A DNA stretch of 64,000 nucleotides. Origin: Pegoplata infirma (taxonomy: Eukaryota > Arthropoda > Insecta > Diptera > Anthomyiidae). Of the stretch, positions 20,261-32,500 are shown in pieces. The position numbers and the translations under genes are program-made. The number at the start of each line of letters is the position of its first letter. Position 1 is the stretch's first letter. The stretch lies in assembly GCA_963921195.1 (NCBI GenBank), contig OY992537.1, positions 60,722,313-60,786,312 of the forward strand. The letters are read 5' to 3'. The notes below the pieces were generated by a model. The model did not search any database, was not told the origin of the DNA, and saw only the letters and a program-made list of their open reading frames with translations.

Positions 20261-20499
20261 AGATAATTGCAAATAAAAATTTCATTTCTTTTTGACTTTT
20301 TTGAAAAAGTAAGTTTAAAGTAAATTTTTTTTTTGTAAAAAATAAAATTACAAAATGTTTTCCCTTTATCCGATTGTCTCCAAATTTTGAATTTTTAGAT
20401 ACCAATAAACAAAACTGGGACCATCCATGTTAGAAAAATATATTTTAAAAATTTTCCTTGTATTCAAGAACAGGTTTACTGAACATTAAAAAAAAATTA

Positions 20500-21290
20500 A
20501 AATCGGTATAACGGTTTTCGAGATGCCGCTATTTGATATTTGCTAAAAATGACGCGTTTTTCCTACGTTATGAAAGTAATTCTTGCCAAATCCTATTATT
20601 TTAACCCGTGGCACCATTCGGTCAAAGTTTTGGTTTTAAAGTAATTTTCACCTTTATGGGCTAACATGGTCTGATTTAAAACTAAATTTAAATGTAAGTT
20701 TGTCTCAATCTCTATTAAATAGTCAATGGTAAAAAATTTGAGAAATTTTTTTAATTTCTTGAACGTTAGAAAAACTGCCATTTTAGAAAAAATTTCAAAT
20801 GGCGATGTCTCGAAAACCGCTCGATAGATACCAGAAATTTTTTGATAATTGCATTCAGCATGTCAAAATTAATGATAATAATATGTCGGAATATAAATAT
20901 TCAAAAATGTTAAATTTTTTTTGGAAATTTTTCAAAAGTTGAAAAATCTGATCGAAAGGCGACATTGGTAAAAAGGAGCGGATTTGTCGAAAATTAAGTT
21001 TAAATGAAAGAGTTTATTAAGTTTATAAAAGAGTCACGGGATAGAAATTCTGAGATTTTTTTTTTTAAATCTTAAACGTAAGAAAATTCCTCCTTTTTTT
21101 ACCAAATTTCAAATTGCGATATCTCGAAAACAGGATAACTGATTTTAATTTTTTTTGACAGTTGTTCTCAGTGCATCAAAATTAATAACTATGATGTGTC
21201 GCAAGGCACATTTTTTTATTTGTAATAACAAAAAAATCAAAAGGGAAAAAATTTGACAAAAATGCACTAAAAATGCATTTGAATTTAAAA
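20500..21290. repeat. Family X repeat cluster
   Basis: Modules ggttttcgagatgccgct (20513), caaatggcgatgtctcg (20800) and caaattgcgatatctcg (21110), with the linking phrase tgcatcaaaattaata. Shows tandem tendency with a spacing near 300 bp, as in the 61930-62960 cluster. No coding frames are preserved among copies. Confidence 0.6.
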
Positions 21291-21335
21291 TGCATTTTTT
21301 TAATGACACAATTTTTTTTAACTTTTACGTTTAAT

Positions 21336-21942
21336 CCCAGCAAAAAATGGCATTACTAGTAATGGGTTTTGTAATCCGAAACAGATGTTAATAAGTAGTT
21401 ACTTATTGAATGAAACACTAATTATTTTAACAAGGGCGTGAGACAAAAATAACTAGTGAAGAGTATGGAGATAAATAAGTAGTTACTGCCTCGGATTACA
21501 AATAAGGAGTAAAAACCCATTACCAATAAGAAATAAAATAATTAGTTAATTAAAACATTTACCTTCAAATTCATAAAAGTTAAAAGAGGCTAATAAGAGG
21601 TTTATAAAAGAAATTTTGTATGGAAATTCGTTTAATAAACCTGTTATAAAACTCTTTTATTTTTTATGAATTTGGACGTTAAAATTTAACTTGTTTTTAC
21701 TAAAACTTAAAAAAAACGTAATTTTTATTAAGTTTTTAATTACTTTTTAATTTTATTGATGTGTAAAGGTTAAAATCTGCAAGTGCAAGGAGATATTATT
21801 ACTAAGAAGTACTTTTATAACAAATTACTAAAAAGAAGTTACTTTTGGGCTTAAAATAATGTTAATGGTAATGGGTACTCATTATAAATAATGCGCTTGG
21901 TAATGATTACTTTTCACAACTCATTACCATATTTTTGCTGGG
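21336..21942. mobile_element. CCCAGCAAAAA-ended element (607 bp)
   Basis: Left end CCCAGCAAAAAATGG, right end (reverse) CCCAGCAAAAATATGG. The interior near both ends carries gtaatgggt/acccattac words in several orientations (21355, 21512, 21860, 21915), a strong subterminal repeat pattern. The dinucleotide AT precedes the left end and follows the right end, compatible with a 2-bp duplication but too short to prove one. No transposase. Superfamily not assigned. Confidence 0.7.
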
Positions 21943-23040
21943 ATGTAGAGGACTTTAGCTTTTAAATTCAATTTTGATTATTAAAATCGGATATTTACTT
22001 AAGAAGTTATAGCTCATCAAACTACACCCCTTTTTAATTTTTTGTGATTTTTAAAAAATAAAAATCGCGAATAAAATCGCGAGATTTTGGAATTTAATAA
22101 AACTGTAAATGGGAATGTCTAAATGGCTCCTAGTATACACAATATGAAAAAAATCTGAAGACCCCAGGTCAAAAAATACACTTTTTCATGCTAATTGATG
22201 GAAAACGCGAATATCATACAAAACTATTTTTGAAAATTGTGGGGGGGGGGGGGGGTCAAAACTGATTTTTAAGACATGGTTTGTCCGGCATTTTTTCTTA
22301 GAATTTTATGCAGAATTCAAATATCCTAGACGGTTTTTTTCAAAAGTTTTGCTCCGAACAATTTACTCCGCTCTAATGTTGGTGTTTACATATTTTGATT
22401 TTCAGAAAAAAACAAATCTGTGTCAATTATGACTTTATTATTGTAAAAATATTAATGTTTTAATATAATCTCTATTTTTAAAAAACGAAAATAATATTTC
22501 AGCAATTATTTACCCAATTTTATGCTTTAATTGTCATCAATTTGTAATAACAAAAAATATTTCAATGTTTTTACTTTACCCAATCTATGTTAATGTTATA
22601 TTTTCGACATTCTATATTTTCCAACTGCTATTTTGGTATGTTAAAATAACATATTTTCACAATTTTTTTGTTCCAGAATAAACGAGTGTAATTCTGATAA
22701 AAAATCTGTATTTTACATGCTTCATGTATGCAAACATATACACACATACGTAGTATATTATTTTTATATGTATTAAATTTAACCAATTTAGTAGTTTTGC
22801 ACGCGCAAATTGTTCAACTAATGAACAATTTCCGTACTAGATTTTTTTTCATATTGTATATTTTTTTATGCATATTACAGATATTTGATGGTGAAATGTA
22901 GTTCATAGATAAACAAGATTATAAAACTTAACGTGTTTTGGAATGGAAAACATATTTATTTTGGAACAAAAATTTTATTTAAAATAAAACCTGGGAACAA
23001 ATAAATGGAGATTTTAATAGTGGTGTAATCGAAAAATGTA
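21943..23040. other. About 1.1 kb without recognised element; includes a G15 run
   Basis: No repeats shared with other parts of the window. There is an uninterrupted run of 15 G at 22241-22255 in otherwise A/T-rich DNA. A small palindrome tttgtt-type phrase sits near 22809 (aattgttcaactaatgaacaatt). No ORF above about 50 codons. It may be unique host sequence. Confidence 0.4.
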
Positions 23041-23110
23041 AAAAAATTAAAAAAAAAAAAAATTCGGCTTGGCCGAATCCATAAATATCCTCCACAATAC
23101 CTAAAGAAAT
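23041..23110 (+). mobile_element. mini-me/DINE-1-like 5'-end fragment
   Basis: Only aattcggcttggccgaatcc and ataaatatcctccacaatacc remain, the 5' signature seen at 17221. An A-rich tract precedes it. The AT-rich text at 23190-23250 resembles the AT-rich element family. Confidence 0.6.
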
Positions 23111-24457
23111 TTTTTAGTGATTTAAATCTAAATCTAAATGTCTGTTATTATATCTCGGATTTTGTCAACATTGCCAGAAAATTGCCAGAAAATTGCCATT
23201 TAATTATATCTGATCAGATACAATTATATACAATCAGATGCCATCATATATTACACTGTGCAACAAGAAAAATGAGCCTCAATGACCTCAACGCCATATG
23301 AAAGTAGACCATCAAATGGACAAAATCACCAAAGGGTTTTGCAAAGTCAGTTCGGATTTCTTTTTTATAGCCCACTGAAGTTTTTACTTTTTTATCAAAG
23401 GCGTTTGGAAAACGTCTAAAATACTATAATAAGAACACATCTGAGCTTCAAAATATGATTTGATGTCTTCAGTGAAATTTTATGGCGGTTCTTTTCTTAG
23501 AACATTTTAACCCTCTAGCTGCCATTTTAAGGGGTCATTTTAGTCCTTTTTCAAAATCTAAACACAGAAGTCCAATAAAACGTCCATTTAGAGGGTTAAA
23601 ATGTTCTACAAATATTTTCCTCATAAAATTTCACTAGGGGTTGTCAAATGTTCCAACTTTGTGCGACATGCGCAAAGTGCTTAAAAAGGGTCAATTATAA
23701 ATAATCAATATTTCTTATTTTTTTACCAAAGCAGTGTTAAAAAATATCGACAAAAAACAGTGCAAATATACTTTTGAGCTAAAAATTATATTCTGATGTG
23801 TTTTATAAAATTTTATGATGATTCTTTTCTTTGACCAAATTAACCCTCTAGCTCCCGTTTTAAAGGGTCATATTTGTCCTTTTTTAAAAGAAATACAAAA
23901 AAAGTCTATAAAAAAAGGCAGTTAAAGGTTTAAAATGTTTTACAAGTATTTTCTGCATCAATTTTACTAGGGCTCGTCTAAGACAGAAAGTTCGTCTAGC
24001 ATATAGAAAATGCTTAAAAATTTTAAAGTATTCAAATTTTTTTTTTTATATTTTTTTGGGCCGAAATATAAAAAAAAAGTAACAAAGTTAAATTCGACTT
24101 TGTCGAATGTATTAATACCCTCCACGATGTAAAAAAGTTTATTTGCAAAAATAAAAACAAACAAAAATTAAAAAAAAAATCCGCGTAAAAAATTTTTTGT
24201 TAAAAAAAAATTCGACGAAAAGTTTTTTTTTTTTTTGTAAAAAAATATGTTTGTACTCGTTTAAATACCATTCGGTGATCGATTCTGTTCACATGTGTCA
24301 ACCAGCAGCCGAATTAAAGCATTTTGTGTTTTAGGTTATGTTGAATGTACTACAATTTTCGAAGTGTTCTTACATTTTCGTTCATAACTTTTGAACCGCT
24401 GGACCGATTTCGCTCAAATGCAATACCGAACTGCTTAGGGCAACAACAAGTAAATAT

Positions 24458-25711
24458 TAGAGTTGTCAATTATTCGACTTTCAACTTTGTTCGAATAATT
24501 CAAATAATTGTTTTTCCTCGTTCGATCAAACGATTAAAGATCAAAATTTATTCGATTAATCGAAGAGAATAACGAATAAAAAAATTATTTTAAAAAATAT
24601 TTTTATTAACAAAAAAATAAACAATTCATATAAAAAATCTTAAAATAAGAAAGTTAAAATTTTTATTAATGAAAAAATGCATACAAAACTTAAAAATAAA
24701 ATAGTTAAAAGTTAAAAAAACTTAAAAATTGAATAACTGAGATCACTTTTAATTAATGGATGTCGATTTTAATACTTGTTGAGAAATAATTCAAATACAA
24801 ATTATTATTTGAAATATTCAGACAAAATATATCATAAATGATTTTAATTTTTGTCAAATAAGACAATTTAAGTTGTTCTTAAGAAATAATCTTTTAAAAA
24901 TAAAAGTTGACTTAATTTATTTGGTTTTTGTTTTTATTAAATTAGATTTTGAAAACACTCTTTCGCTAATTGTTGAAGTAGGTGATATAGTAAGAAGAGC
25001 ATAAAAAAGTTTATCTATTTTTTCTGTTCTTTTTCAGATTTTTCCAAATTTACCATATCGTCTGATATATCGCTAAAGTCCTTTTTATTTTCTGAATTTT
25101 TAATACTTTGAATTGAATTATTTAACTCGCATAAAAGATTATTATTTTCATTACTAATAACTTCCTCTATTTCAATACTTTTATCTGAATTATTGTGATT
25201 ACTTTCAACATAAAATAATCTGGAGTATAATTTATTTGCATATTCTTTTGTTTCGCTTTTTGGAGAATATTTTAAGAAACTTTCATTGCTCGGAAAATTT
25301 CCAGAATTTAGAAAAATACGTATTTAACACTTTTATACGTCTCTCATTATTTCTTATTTTAATACGTTTTAGTAAGTCTGATGCAAAAGAATAATTAATT
25401 TTTTCTAAATTATTTATTAAAAACTTGATAACTCCCCCTAATTCTATACTGGATGTGCTATCCAGGGCTATGGCTACAATATATTTTAACTTTCCTACAT
25501 TTTGTATAAAATCTTTCAAAATTTATGAGAATAAATCAAATTCTAAGCATTTATTTAATTTTTTAATTAAAAAAAAAAATTGTTCGATTAATCGACATTA
25601 ATTAATCGATTTATTCGTTATTCGAAAATCGTCATTTTTGAATTATTCGAACAAGAGTTGGGTTTTGTTTGATCGATTAATCGAATTATTCTTAATCGAC
25701 TGACAACTCTA
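24458..25711. mobile_element. hAT transposon (1254 bp), decayed
   Basis: Ends TAGAGTTGTC...GACAACTCTA with exact 8-bp duplication GTAAATAT (24450-24457, 25712-25719). The TIR beginning TAGAGTTGTC and the 8-bp duplication are typical of hAT. Subterminal repeats of ttcgattaatcga/tcgattaatcgaa lie at both ends (24525-24560, 25578-25690). The uninterrupted target is visible in the inverted copy near 26305. The interior holds degenerate minus-strand coding sequence. A related fragment is at 47430-47530. Confidence 0.93.
25000..25519 (-). pseudogene. Probable hAT transposase remnant
   Basis: The minus-strand ORF 25519-25283 (78 codons) is followed, after a frame change near 25285, by an open stretch to about 25005 rich in E, N and S. 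Residues such as KRIKIRNNERRIKVLNTYF and, after the shift, LKYSPKSETKEYANKL are placed as in the C-terminal half of hAT transposases, where a helical region leads to a variable acidic linker. The catalytic residues and dimerisation block are not visible. Identification rests mainly on its position inside a hAT with an 8-bp duplication; similarity is weak. Confidence 0.45.
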
Positions 25712-25773
25712 GTAAATATGCTAAGTCTTAGTTATATCTGCTTAATACTTTGGCCGTGATCACCATTTCAGAT

Positions 25774-26195
25774 ATCTTGGGAAAAAGTCGCGTGATGCCG
25801 TTCTAGCGGAAATTTGTTGGTGGATCAAAAATATATTTGAGGACGAAGAAGAATTAGGTGAGGAAAAGACCTAAGCTTCCTTTTGAGTCAAAAAAAGGTT
25901 CAAAAAAGTTTTGGATTTAAAAAAAAAAAAATCAAAAATTTTTTTTTATTTTTTTATAATTTTTTTCGCAAGATTGAAGAAATAGCTATCTAAACTATTT
26001 GGGACACATTTTGCTAAAAACAATTGTTAGAAGTTACATGGATGAGAATAAACACCTCTTTGGCCAAAATATCAAATTTCGACGCCCTCTAACTCAGAGA
26101 GTCCTTGACCGATCTCGTTGAAAAATTGTCTGCACTACTATCCAATAGGATCAAAAGTTGTGTCAGTTGACACGAAAACCCCCATATATATTATT
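25774..26195 (-). mobile_element. Terminal fragment of the GTGTCAACTGACAC foldback family
   Basis: Matches one arm of the element at 43588-45731 in order: gacctaagcttccttttgag, tagctatctaaactatttgg, aataaacacctctttggcc, ctaactcagagagtccttga, gttgtgtcagttgacacg, ending aaaacccccatata. The middle of that element (GGGCTCC core and other arm) is absent. It fills the space between the two mini-me arms of the 4.27-kb composite. Confidence 0.75.
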
Positions 26196-26677
26196 GATCA
26201 GTGATCGATTTTAAGACATTCTAGCGATGCCTGTCCGTCTGTGGAAATAGTGATTACGGCCAAAGTATTAAACAGATATAACTCAGACTTAGCGTGTTTA
26301 CTTGTTGTTGCCCTAAGTAATTTTGTATTGCATTTGAGCGAAATCGGTTCAGCGGTTCAAAAGTTATGAACGAAAATTTAAGAACACCTCGAAAATTGTG
26401 GTACATTCAACATAACCTAAAAACACAATATGCTTTAATTCGGCTGCTGCTTGACACATGTGAACAGAATTGATCACCGAATGGTATTTAAACAAGTACA
26501 AACATATTAAAAAAAAATTCGTCGAATTTTTCTTTACGAAAAAATTTCTTTTGGGGGGTTTTTGTTTTTTAAAAACATTTTTTTTTTCGTTTTTTTTTGT
26601 TTGCAAATAAACTTTTTTACATCGTGGAGGGTTTTAATACATTCGACAAAGTCGAATTTAACTTTGTTACTTGTTTT
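26196..26677 (-). mobile_element. mini-me/DINE-1-like repeat in right arm
   Basis: Reverse orientation, from ttgatcagtgatcgatttta and the core ATTCTAGCGATGCCTGTCCG to catcgtggagggttttaatac, cgacaaagtcgaatttaac and gttacttg. It retains the core that the left-arm copy lacks. The 3' hairpin is missing because foldback-family DNA begins within the TA stretch. Confidence 0.8.
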
Positions 26678-27522
26678 TTTTTTTTTTTTTATATTTCGGC
26701 CCAAAAAAAATATAAAAAAAAATTTGAATACTTTAAAATTTTTTAAGAATTTTTTATATGCTGGACGAACTTTCTGTCTTCGACGTGCCCTAGTAAAATT
26801 TGATGCAGAAAATTGTTGTAAAACATTTTAACCCCTTAACTGCCTTTTTTTATAGACTTTTTTGTATTTCTTTTAAAAAAGGACAAAAATGACCCTTTAA
26901 AACTGGAGCTACAGGGTTAATTTGGTCAGAGAAAAGAAACATCATAAAATTTTATAAAACACCTCAGAACATCATTTTTAGCTCAAAAGTATATTTGCAC
27001 TGTTTTTTGTCGATATTTTTTAACACGGCTTTGGTAAAAAAAAATAACAAACATTGATTATTTATACTTGACCCTTTTTAAGCACTTTGCGCATGTCGCA
27101 CAAACTTTGAACATTTGACAACCCCTAGTGAAATTTTATGAGGAAAATATTTGTAGAACATTTTAACCCTCTAAATGGACGTTTTATTAGACTTCTGTGT
27201 TTAGTTTTTGAACAAGGACTAAAATGACCCCTTAAAATGGCAGTTAGAGGGTTAAAAGGTTCTAAGAAAAGAACCGCCATGAAATTTCACTGAAGACATC
27301 AAATCATATTTTGAAGCTCAGATGTGTTCTTATTATAGTATTTTAGACGTTTTCCAAACGCCTTTGATAAAGAAATAAAAACTTCAGTGGGCTATAAAAA
27401 AGAAATCCGAACTGACTTTGCAAGACCCTTTGGTGATTTTGTCCATTTGATGGTCTACTTTCATATGGCATTGAAGGCATTGAGGCTCAATGCGATGACC
27501 CAAAATTTGTTGCACAGTGTTA

Positions 27523-28462
27523 TCAGAACATAGCAGATTTTTTAAGATCTCATCAATTTTTTCACGGGTTATGTCCTTAAATATAAATTTGTTGCTACTT
27601 TATCATTTTCTTTACCAAACATTTTTTTCTCTTTAATGTAAAATAAACCAGGAATTATTTTTCGTGGTCCAGCATATTATTACATTAAATGATACAATTA
27701 TAGTATGTCATACTAACGTTATAAATTTTTGTTAAAGTGAAAATCAAATTAGGTTCATTGTAAATGTGTTCAGTACATTTTTGGAAAAATTATTTGCAGG
27801 GGCTTTCCAAAGAAATATTTTGTATTAAATATACACTTGGAAACACACAGTGACTCATAACTTATTTCGTGCAGTAGTTAAAAATTTGTTGAAGACAAAC
27901 GACCGTGTTTACCGCAAAAAACGGGTAGATATAATCGAGCTGCTGGCCTAAACGAATCCGTGAATTCAATTTACAATTCCCAAAATTTGTTTACGTAAAA
28001 AAAAATTATAAAAATTTAATTTTGAGTAAAAACCCTTTTGTAGTAAGTTTTCTAAAAAAACCCAAGTGTAAAATTTTTTATTTTTTTTGTTCGAAAATTT
28101 AAAAAAAAATTGTCTCTTTATTTCTGATGGTTCATATTCATATTTTTTCAACGTACCAAAAACAAAATTTTATCAAATAATTTTTTCAGTGACGAAAAAA
28201 AAATAAAAACTGAATAAAAACCAATGCATCATTTCCGAAAATACAAATTTTCGACTTTTAAAACAACGACTTAAAGTTTTAAAAAAAAAAATCTAAAAGA
28301 TGTTTAAAAAATTTTTAAAATTTTATAGTTCAACCCTCGTAGGACATTTACTTTTTGCTGAAATATTAAATAATACCCGTTCGATATTATGTATTGTTAA
28401 TTTTGTCTTAAGCTAATTTTTATATAATATATACTGCACGAAAAAATCTGTGAGTCACTGTA
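27523..28462. other. No recognised feature
   Basis: About 940 bp. Includes gcgttaccgc-type short GC islands near 27900 (ccgtgtttaccgcaaaaaacggg), which form a small imperfect hairpin, but no repeat copies elsewhere in the window and no credible ORF. Confidence 0.4.
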
Positions 28463-29078
28463 TAACATCATACTTACAAGGGAAGTATCTCAACCCTTAT
28501 GAACCGATTTGCATGAAACGTAAAATATATATAAAAGAGACAATTCTAAGGTTGGGGGTGTCTCGGCTTATCGGCCATATCGGGGATTTAGGGGTTCAAA
28601 GCATGGGTCAAAAAATGGCGAAAAAATCGTTTTTTGGATTTTTCAGCCATTTCTTTCTAAGAAACTATATGATGTTTACATATGAGAAGAAAGGTTTTTT
28701 TAATGCCTATCCAACGGCATAACCTTGTAAAAGTTTAACTTCGTTAAATACTTTTTTCATGAAAATGTGAAAATTTTGGGGGGTATTTATATGAAGACAT
28801 AGAGCGACGATGTCCATATGAATATGAAATAATCTTTATTAAATTTAAGTCGACACGTATTTTTGCTCTAGAGGATATTCCTGTTAGTTCGTGAGTTATC
28901 GAAATTTTCCCGGGGGTCCATATGGTTTCATAAGGGGACAACGAAATTTTGAAACACTGATATGGCCGAAAAGCCGAGACACCCCAACCTTAAAATCGTC
29001 TCATTTATATATATTTTAAGTTTCAGGCAAATCGGTTCATAAGAGTTGAGATACTTCCCTTGTTAGTATGAACATAAA
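28463..29078. mobile_element. Inverted-repeat element, arms about 120 bp
   Basis: The left arm aagggaagtatctcaaccc ... aaggttgggggtgtctcggc (to about 28585) pairs with gccgagacaccccaacctt ... gagatacttcccttg (about 28973-29068). The arms share cgatttgcatgaaacg-like text. The spacer of about 370 bp holds ggggtcaaaaaatggcg-type text, part of which recurs in reverse at 47570-47790. No target duplication was found. The 90-codon ORF at 28450-28722 crosses arm and spacer and is not supported. Confidence 0.7.
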
Positions 29079-29589
29079 AATAGTGTCCCTCAGTTTGGAA
29101 TTTTATGAAAACTCGTAATAATTAAAAAAAATATTACAAAAAATTTGGTGGTCCCATTGCATTTCGTTTGGAAACTTTTAAAAACTTTGAAAAATTGGGT
29201 AAAATTGATTGAAATCAATCTTCAGATAAAATTTCGGTTATAACTAAATTTTTAAAAAATTAAAGTTTTATTTAAAAAAAAAAAAATATTTTTGGTACAA
29301 CCTAATTTATGCTCTAGTACTTACTTACGAAGGAAAAAACATATAATTTTATTTCCTATTTTTTTAGTGTGATATCATTGTTAAAATAACTTAATAATAT
29401 TTTTTTTTGTGGTGCTGAAGCTTTTAATGATGGTAACATCTTGTGGTTATATAAAAAAATTATTTTACTTAAAATAAATTTTCCATTAAATAGAAAAATA
29501 TGCATTTATATGGAGACATACATAGATACAAAAACATATAAAAACAGTATTGGGCAAAATAATGACTAAATGTGAGTTAACTAATTAGC
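29079..29589. other. No recognised feature
   Basis: A/T-rich left flank of the satellite. It contains short A-runs only. Confidence 0.35.
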
Positions 29590-32500
29590 TGTATAAATTT
29601 TGTGTTATCGATATGTCGACATTTCTAGATTTTTTTTGTGAAAAACTTGTGTTATCGATGTAGCGAAAGTTATAGAAATTTATAAAAAAATTTATATATC
29701 GATAACTATCCAATTTTCTAAAAAATATTTTTGTTATCGATGTATCGATAACTACAGAATTTTCCGTAGAAAATTTTGTGCTATCGATACATTGATAACT
29801 TAATATTTTTTTATGAACAATTTTGTGTTTTCGATAATTTTAAAATTTCCTCTAGAAAATTTTGTGTTATCGATAACTGACAATAACGTAAGAATTTTCT
29901 ATAGACAAGTTTGTGTTATCGATAACTATAAAATTTTCTGTAGAAAATTTTGTGGTATCGATACATCGAAAACTATAGAATTTTCATTGATATCGATTTA
30001 TCGCTAACTATAGGATTTCTTATTGAAAATAGTGTGTTATTGATAACAATAGAATTTTCTTTAGACAATTTTGTGTTATCGGTACGTCGATTACTATAAA
30101 GTTTTCTTTAGAAAATTTTGTAGTAAGTTTTGAATTATCGATATATCCAATAACTATAGAATTTTCTGTAGAAATTTTTGTGTTATCGATAACTATAGAA
30201 TTTTCTTTAAAAAATTTTAAGTCGATAACTACAGAATTTTTATTAAGAAAATTTTGTGTTATCGATACATCGATAACTATAGAGTTTTCTTTAGAAAATT
30301 GTGTTATCAAAACTTAGTTATCGATATATCAAATAACTATAGAATTTTTTAAAGAAAATTTTGTGTTATCGATAACTATAGAATTTTTTAAAGAAAATTT
30401 TGTGTTATCGATATATCGATAACTTAGGAACTTGCTTTATAAATTTTTTTGTTATCGATATATCGATAACTAAAGAATTTTCTAAAAAAAATGTGTGCTA
30501 TCGATACACCAATAACTATAGAATTGTCTACAGAAAATTTTGTGTAATCGATACATCGATAACTATAGAATTTTTTAGAGGAAATTTTGTGTTATCGATA
30601 ACTATAGAAATTTCTGTAGAAAATTTTGTGTAATCGATAACTATAGAATTTTTTAAAGAAAATTTTGTGTTATCGATATATCGATAACTTAGGAACTTGC
30701 TTTATAAATTTTTTTGTTATCGATGTATCGATAACTAAAGAATTTTCTAAAAAAAATGTGTGCTATTGATACACCAATAACTATAGAATTGTCTACAGAA
30801 AATTTTGTGTAATCGATTCGTCGATAACTATAGAACTTTTTAGAGAAAATTTTGTGGTATCGCTAACTATAGAATTTTTTTTCGAAAATAGAATTTTCCA
30901 TAGAAAATTTTGTGTTCTCGTTAACATGAGAATTTTTAATAGAAAATTTTGTGTTATTGATAACTTTGGAATTTTCTTTAGAACATTTTGTGTTATCGAT
31001 TTATCGATAACTACAGATTTTTTTATTTATCTCAAGTTATCGATACACACATTTTCTATAAAAAATTTTGTGTTATCGATATATCGATACACACATTTTC
31101 TTTAGAAAATTTTGTGTTATCGATATATTGATAACTATATAGTTTTTTATATAAAATTTTGTGTTTTGGATATATCGATAACTATAGAATTTTCTTTAAA
31201 AATTTTGTGTTATCGTTTTATCGATACCTATATAGAGATCATTATATATAAAGTTTTGTGTTATCGATATATCAGTTACTATAGAATTTCCAATAAAAAA
31301 CTTTGTGTCATGGATATATCAATAACTTTAGAATTTTCTATAGAAAATTTTTTGCTATCGATTTATCGTAACCTATAGAATTTTCTCTAGAAAATGTTTT
31401 GTTATCGATAACAATAGAATTTTCATCGAAAATTTTTTGTTATCGGTGTATCGATAACTATAGAATTTTCCGATAGAACATTTTTTGTTATTGATATCTC
31501 GTTAACTAAAGAATTTGCTTTGGAACATTTTGTGTTATCGATAAATCGATAACTATAGAATCTTTTTAAATTTTTATATTATCGATATATGGATAACTAT
31601 AGAAAATTTTGTGTTATCGATATATCAACAACTATAGAATTTTCTAAAGAAAATTTTTTGTTATCGATATATCGATAGCTAAAGCATTTTCTATAGAACA
31701 TTTTGTATTTCTACGCAAAATTTTGTGTTATCGATATATCGATAACTGTAGAAGTTTCTATAGAAAAGTTTGTACTATCGATATATCGATAGCTATAGAA
31801 TTTTCTATAGAAAATAGAATTTTCTGTAGAAAATTTTGTGTTATCGACATGTCGATAACTATAAAATTTTCTACAGAAATTTTTGTGTTATCGATATATC
31901 GATAACTATGGAATTTTCTATAGACAATTTTGTGTTATCTATATGTCGGAAATTATTGAATTTTCTTTAGAAAATTTTCTGTTATCGACATATCGATAAC
32001 TGTAGAGTTCTGTGTTATCGATAACTATAGTATTTTCTATAAATCGATAACTATAGAATTTTCTTTAGTAAATTTTGTTTTATCATTAACTTTATTTATA
32101 ATTTTCTACAGATAATTTTGTGTTATCGATAACATTAGAATTTTATATTTTATATATAAATTTATCGATTTTGACAACTATAGACTATAGAAGTTTCTTT
32201 TAAATTTTATAATATCGATAATCGTTAACTATAGAATTTCCTTTGAAAAATTTTGTGTTATCATCGATAAGTATAGAATTTTCTTTACAAATCAATATAT
32301 CGATAACAAAAAAAAAATATAGAAAATATTTAAGAACTTTTTTTAAAAAATGTTGCATTATCGATTTATCGATTTTCTATAGAACATTTTTCTATAGAAA
32401 AAATGTTATCTACATGTCGATAAAAAAAGAATTTTCTATAAACATTTTTTTGTTATCTATTTCTCGATAACTATAGATTTTTCTATAGAAAATGTTCTGT

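Larger units (their letters stand above)
24078..25773 (+). mobile_element. mini-me/DINE-1-like repeat in left arm, split by hAT
   Basis: Starts gtaacaaagttaaattcgac and AATACCCTCCACGATG, continues to ggcaacaacaagtaaatat (24457), is interrupted by the hAT 24458-25711, and resumes gtaaatatgctaagtc to about 25773 (gatcaccatttcag). The joined sequence equals the copies at 12960-13070 and, inverted, 26270-26330. It is cut before its GACR core, where foldback-family DNA begins. Confidence 0.8.
23254..27519. mobile_element. 4.27-kb inverted-repeat composite with CACTGTGCAAC ends
   Basis: Left end CACTGTGCAAC (23254) and right end GTTGCACAGTG (to 27519), with TTA on both sides (23251-23253, 27520-27522). 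The arms run inward as inverted copies: first about 820 bp of the same element seen at 1-603 (23254-24077 and 26678-27519), then a mini-me copy in each arm joined at the same point. The innermost part is a hAT insertion (left arm only) and a fragment of the foldback family at 43588-45731. No intact ORF. The matching mini-me junction in both arms shows that the inverted duplication happened after, or together with, the mini-me insertion. Confidence 0.82.

Noticed and set aside
21336..21942. piggyBac assignment from the TTAA before the left end
   Set aside because: TTAA is followed by an extra T on the left and no TTAA is present at the right end, so the required TTAA duplication is missing.
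24458..25711. Intact autonomous hAT
   Set aside because: Only about 170 codons of broken frame remain; the catalytic region is not visible.
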